Both the position numbers and the translations under genes were made by a program. From contig JAGHVI010000224.1 in assembly GCA_018064385.1 (NCBI GenBank), positions 1 to 9,448 of the forward strand: a DNA stretch of 9,448 bases. The letters run 5' to 3'. The DNA is from Candidatus Minthenecus merdequi. GTDB lineage: Bacteria > Bacteroidota > Bacteroidia > Bacteroidales > Paludibacteraceae. Shown piece after piece: positions 6,640 to 9,448 of the stretch (its first letter is position 1; every line of letters starts with the position of its first letter). The notes beneath the pieces are model-generated. The model searched no databases, was not told where the DNA came from, and saw only the letters and a program-made list of their open reading frames with translations.

Positions 6640-8937
6640 ATGAAAAAAAGCATCTTTACAATTACAATGCTTCTGTTGTCAGTAATGCTGATTGCTGCAC
6701 CGGTGAGCAAAGAAAAGACGGCACAGATTGCCAACTTCTTTTTCAAAGAACATGGAGGAAAAGGCGACTTGCAAATTGTTGAAAACGAAACTTTCAACTA
6801 TCTGCGTTTTTATCAAGGCGAAAACGGCAAAGGTTTCGTGATATTGTCGGCAGACGATTGCGTATTTCCAATCCTTGGATACTCAACAACCAATCAGATT
6901 AACATAAACAGCATAGGAGCGAACACTCGCTATTGGCTTAAAGATTACGATAGTCAAATTGAGTGGAACATAGAAAACAACTATGAGACAAGCACCGTAG
7001 TTGCCAACGAGTGGAAACGTTTGGAAAATATGATTTCCCAACCACAACAAGCACCAGCTGTACATACGTCATACAATACAGCCAACCTGCTGACCACAAC
7101 GTGGTCACAGAATCCACGCTACAACGACTTATGTCCATACGACTCTGCTATTTCGCAACGCACATTGACAGGATGCGTAGCCACAGTAATGGGACAGATT
7201 ATGAAATACTGGGAATTTCCATTAAGAGGAGTGGGAAGTTTCACATACATAGACCCAAAATATGGTGTGCAAGGTGCTGATTTTTCTGACACAACATTTG
7301 ATTACTCATCAATGCCAAACAAACTTGACGCAAGTTCTACAGCCAGAGAGCGAGGAGCCATTGCACTGCTTCTTCGTCGATGTGGAATAGCGGCTGAGAT
7401 GTATTATGGCACAAATGCCAGCAGTGCCACAGCAATAGGCGATGGGACAATAGGTTATACAGCTGCCGAGAACGCATATCGCGAGTACTTCAAATTCATG
7501 CATACACTCCATTCGATATCACTCACTGATTACGAAGACAGTGAATGGGTTTCACTACTGAAAAACGAGATAGACAGCGGCCGTCCGGTACATTATTCGG
7601 CTGGCAATGAATACACAGGAGGAGGACATAGTTTCATCTGCTGCGGATATGACAACACAGGGAAACTCTACTTCAACTGGGGATGGAACGGCAGTTATGA
7701 TGGTTACTTTCAAATTGGGCAGTTGAACCCAGGTTCATCATACTACAACGCACGCAACAAAGCCATAATAGGCATTATCCCAGACACAAGCAACGCCACA
7801 CAGACAACAATTACACTTGTACCAAACATTCAGGGTGCAGGAATTCTGACTGGTGCAGGGACATATACATCATACGAAGACACAGTAACAATCTCGGCAA
7901 CAGCCAACTCAGGTTACTTGTTCAACGGATGGGGAGGTAGTTTGAAATACAACCCATACCAATTCTTTGCAAACGGTGGGAACATAACACACACAGCCAA
8001 CTTTGAGAAGATGCAAGGTGATACCTTAGGCTACTGCTACGATGGAAATACAAATTCGTATGGCGGTACAAGTTATACTACCAGAATGTGGGCTATTCGT
8101 TTGGACTCAAACTCGATTGCTCCAAAAAGAAAATTAACACACGTACAGGCATATATCTCGGAGGAAGGGAACTACAAAGTTCATATTTTCCAAGGGGCGA
8201 CGGCAAATAGTTCATCGCTTGTATTATCTGACACATTGGAGATTCCATATTCACAGGACGAATCGTGGGTGAACATTGAACTATCAACACCAGTTATTAT
8301 TGATAGGACACAACCACTATGGATTGCACTTGAGACAACAGTTTCAGGGTATCCAAAATCATACTCTGCCTATCGAGGAAATATAGATGGTGCATGGTCA
8401 AATGGTGGAAATTTCAACAATGCTTGGGACAACTATGTGACCGATTACGGAATCTATTTAGCATGGCAAATTCGAGGTGTCTTTGCTGAGAGAGAGTTGC
8501 TGAATTTCGAGGTAAACGTAGTTTCGGACAACACCGCAATGGGCACTGTGACAGGCGGCGGCATTTATCCAGAGGACACAACCATCACAATCAAGGCAAT
8601 ACCGAACGAAGGATACCACTTCATAAAATGGCAAGACGATAACACTGACTCAGTACGCCACATTGTCGTGAATGACAATCTCACATTCACAGCATTCTTT
8701 GAAAAGAACGAAGATGTTGCCGTTGACAACATATCAGTGAACGACATCCGCACATACACAAATGGTCGCAATATCATAATCGAGAATGCCGCAGGCAGAG
8801 AGATAAAGGTCTATGACGCAACAGGCAAACTTGTGGTAAGCAGACATGCAGACAGCAACCATACGGTTTTCAACGCCATAACAGGCGTCTATTTTATCAG
8901 AATAAAGGGAAAGACACTGAAAGTAGTTGTGAAATAG
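6640..8937 (+). CDS. secreted C10 family cysteine peptidase (streptopain-like) with T9SS C-terminal sorting domain
   Basis: The product is 765 aa. Residues 1-20 are a signal peptide (MKKSIF, hydrophobic core, ending LIAA). Residues about 21-105 resemble the Spi/C10 pro-region (GKGFVILSADD, 63-73). The peptidase spans about 150-380. The nucleophile is Cys179 in TGCVATVMGQIMKYW, the histidine is His330 in GGGHSFICCGY, and Asn346-Trp347 lie in FNWGWNGSYDGYF. Two divergent InlB-B-type beta repeats at about 388-457 and 622-688 (patterns G-T-Y-x-x-x-D-T-V-T-I and G-Y-x-F-x-x-W) flank an unassigned probable beta-sandwich (460-617). Residues about 693-765 look like a type A T9SS sorting domain, with a KVYDATGKLV strand and the final KTLKVVVK. 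The protein is probably exported by Sec, then moved across the outer membrane by T9SS and either released or anchored. Relatives include PrtT and interpain A. It starts 33 bases after the YitT gene with no evident promoter. Confidence 0.93.
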   Translation: MKKSIFTITMLLLSVMLIAAPVSKEKTAQIANFFFKEHGGKGDLQIVENETFNYLRFYQGENGKGFVILSADDCVFPILGYSTTNQININSIGANTRYWLKDYDSQIEWNIENNYETSTVVANEWKRLENMISQPQQAPAVHTSYNTANLLTTTWSQNPRYNDLCPYDSAISQRTLTGCVATVMGQIMKYWEFPLRGVGSFTYIDPKYGVQGADFSDTTFDYSSMPNKLDASSTARERGAIALLLRRCGIAAEMYYGTNASSATAIGDGTIGYTAAENAYREYFKFMHTLHSISLTDYEDSEWVSLLKNEIDSGRPVHYSAGNEYTGGGHSFICCGYDNTGKLYFNWGWNGSYDGYFQIGQLNPGSSYYNARNKAIIGIIPDTSNATQTTITLVPNIQGAGILTGAGTYTSYEDTVTISATANSGYLFNGWGGSLKYNPYQFFANGGNITHTANFEKMQGDTLGYCYDGNTNSYGGTSYTTRMWAIRLDSNSIAPKRKLTHVQAYISEEGNYKVHIFQGATANSSSLVLSDTLEIPYSQDESWVNIELSTPVIIDRTQPLWIALETTVSGYPKSYSAYRGNIDGAWSNGGNFNNAWDNYVTDYGIYLAWQIRGVFAERELLNFEVNVVSDNTAMGTVTGGGIYPEDTTITIKAIPNEGYHFIKWQDDNTDSVRHIVVNDNLTFTAFFEKNEDVAVDNISVNDIRTYTNGRNIIIENAAGREIKVYDATGKLVVSRHADSNHTVFNAITGVYFIRIKGKTLKVVVK

Positions 8938-8957
8938 TCTTCGCCTGACTTGAATAT

Positions 8958-8990
8958 GACAGCTCGGGACAACGTTTCGGGCTGTTTCGT
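8958..8990 (+). terminator. probable intrinsic terminator after the C10 peptidase gene
   Basis: ACAGCTCG (8959-8966) pairs with CGGGCTGT (8978-8985), giving an eight-pair stem with one G-U pair. A further G-U pair (8958 with 8986) is possible. The loop is 11 bases, followed by a short, T-rich TTCGTT. The hairpin lies about 20 bases after the peptidase stop. The T tract is weak, so the call is moderate. Confidence 0.55.
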
Positions 8991-9009
8991 TCCTAACTTC
9001 GCAAATGCG

Positions 9010-9147
9010 TCACTCAAAAGACACAACGCACTTCCGCAATTTTAATAGAGTTTTACCAACTTGACGAGCACCATTCCCCACCAACATCTTGTTGCTGTCG
9101 GACTTCGGATAGACCTCAATTTTAGTTGAAATCTTGCGGTAAAGCAT
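9010..9147 (-). pseudogene. N-terminal remnant of an AAA ATPase (AAA_14/DUF4143 type) with intact Walker A
   Basis: The minus strand from ATG (9147-9145) to TGA (9012-9010) encodes 45 aa. It begins MLYRKISTKIEVYPKSDSNK and contains GARQVGKT at residues 26-33, a textbook Walker A (GxxxxGKT). The opening MLYRKI, the SDSN-K-M-L spacing and the GARQVGKT match my memory of the N-terminus of the Bacteroidetes ATP-binding proteins with AAA_14 and DUF4143 domains, normally about 400 aa. Similarity stops right after Walker A (LLKLRKCVVSFE, then stop). Walker B and the C-terminal domain are absent, and no continuation is seen in other frames before the peptidase gene. The terminal inverted repeat of the 265-bp element starts 10 bases upstream of the ATG, so any native promoter is gone. 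Expression is unlikely. A chance ORF is possible but would not explain the ordered similarity. Confidence 0.6.
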
Positions 9148-9246
9148 AAGCAAATATGGGTGGTTCTATTAATTAGGTTGAGACGATTTTGAAGCTTATT
9201 TTTAGCAGATTGCTGTGCGAAAGAAGGGCGTAGCAAGGCATTTATA

Positions 9247-9266
9247 GTTTTGCTTTTTAGCAAAAC
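9247..9266. other. perfect stem-loop inside the MITE-like element
   Basis: GTTTTGCT and AGCAAAAC form a perfect 8-bp stem around a TTTT loop. The hairpin lies in the 53-base piece that is missing from copy 1 (9229-9281), so it behaves as a variable module of the repeat family. Confidence 0.8.
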
Positions 9267-9282
9267 GGCCGCAGCGAGGGGA

Positions 9283-9297
9283 GCAATTTCTGATTGC
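9283..9297. other. short stem-loop inside the MITE-like element
   Basis: GCAAT and ATTGC form a 5-bp stem around TTCTG. Only its first three bases fall in the AGCA shared with copy 1. The rest is in the 24-base piece that copy 1 lacks (9286-9309). Its biological role, if any, is unknown. Confidence 0.5.
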
Positions 9298-9448
9298 GAC
9301 GGAGGTAAATAGCGGGCATTGTGACCGACTGACAAGCAGCAAGATGTAAAAATAAACTCAAAAGCGTCCAACAATGAACCATCCTATGATATAACATACA
9401 AACATAATTAATAGAACCACCCATATGTTTCTCTGTTCGTGTGGGAGG

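Larger units (their letters stand above)
8938..9157. other. intergenic region between the peptidase gene and the MITE-like element
   Basis: No intact gene is seen in these 220 bases. They hold the probable terminator (8958-8990) and the minus-strand ATPase remnant (9010-9147). No TAnnTTTG box was found on the plus strand. Confidence 0.6.
9158..9422. mobile_element. complete 265-bp MITE-like element with perfect terminal inverted repeats (copy 2)
   Basis: The element is bounded by GGGTGGTTCTATTAATTA (9158-9175) and its exact reverse complement (9405-9422). Both ends are flanked outwards by ATAT (9154-9157 and 9423-9426), which fits a 4-bp target duplication, although ATAT is palindromic and so cannot be told apart from an extension of the inverted repeat to 22 bp. 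A second, imperfect inverted pair lies inside: 9180-9215 against 9337-9369, sharing the GACG, TTTTGA, TTATTTTTA and TTGCTG blocks. The right side has about 35 extra bases between its outer and inner arms. The whole could fold into a long interrupted hairpin. It encodes no transposase, so it would depend on one supplied in trans. Its right part is repeated at 1-144. The parent transposon family is not recognised. Confidence 0.8.

Noticed and set aside
8938..9036. Minus-strand frame open from about 9036 into the peptidase 3' end.
   Set aside because: It has no ATG, is preceded by a TAA, and reads antisense through the terminator hairpin and the peptidase gene. I see no supported protein similarity.
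9042..9374. 110-codon minus-strand ORF across the MITE-like element.
   Set aside because: It starts inside the repeat, runs through its hairpins and then reads the ATPase remnant in a different frame. The matching stretch in copy 1 lacks 77 bases (not a multiple of three), so the frame is not preserved between copies. It is a repeat-born ORF.
9158..9422. CRISPR array or tRNA/ncRNA gene in the repeat region.
   Set aside because: There are no evenly spaced short repeats and no tRNA-like cloverleaf. The structure is explained by terminal and internal inverted repeats.
1..9426. Composite transposon bounded by the two repeats.
   Set aside because: The repeats carry no transposase, the enclosed genes include essential era and leuS, and no integrase, toxin or cargo signature is present. 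A chromosomal segment that happens to be framed by repeats is the simpler reading.

Overview
The window looks like chromosomal DNA from a Bacteroidales bacterium, possibly close to Prevotella or Bacteroides. The evidence is a T9SS-type C-terminal sorting domain, a C10 (streptopain-like) peptidase with a Spi-type pro-region, a LeuS of Bacteroidetes type, no clear Shine-Dalgarno sequences, and an exact Bacteroidetes -7 promoter box (TAnnTTTG) ahead of the first gene. The species cannot be fixed from this sequence.

Layout. Positions 1-144 are the right part of a dispersed repeat whose left end lies outside the window. A promoter box at 189-196 then leads into six plus-strand genes packed like an operon. 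They are a secreted WG-repeat protein with an interrupted collagen-like tail (224-1771), an AroQ-type chorismate mutase (1775-2029), the ribosome-assembly GTPase Era (2026-2916), leucyl-tRNA synthetase (2922-5708), a YitT-family membrane protein (5716-6606) and a secreted C10 cysteine peptidase with a T9SS tail (6640-8937). The gaps are 3, -4, 5, 7 and 33 bases, and no terminator or internal promoter is evident. A hairpin at about 8958-8990 is the likely terminator. Beyond it lies a 45-codon minus-strand remnant of an AAA-type ATPase that ends just after an intact Walker A motif (9010-9147). A complete 265-bp MITE-like element (9158-9422) with 18-bp perfect terminal inverted repeats follows. 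Its right part is a direct repeat of positions 1-144.

How the genes fit together. Era and LeuS are core translation functions, and chorismate mutase is an aromatic amino acid step. The first and last genes encode exported, surface or secreted proteins. There is no obvious single pathway, so the cluster looks like housekeeping genes flanked by exported accessory genes and framed by two copies of a small repeat. The less ordinary items are the repeat family with its variable hairpin module, the collagen-like protein whose Gly-X-Y triplets fall in blocks of six, and the ATPase remnant beside the repeat. I do not see a clearly new multi-gene system.
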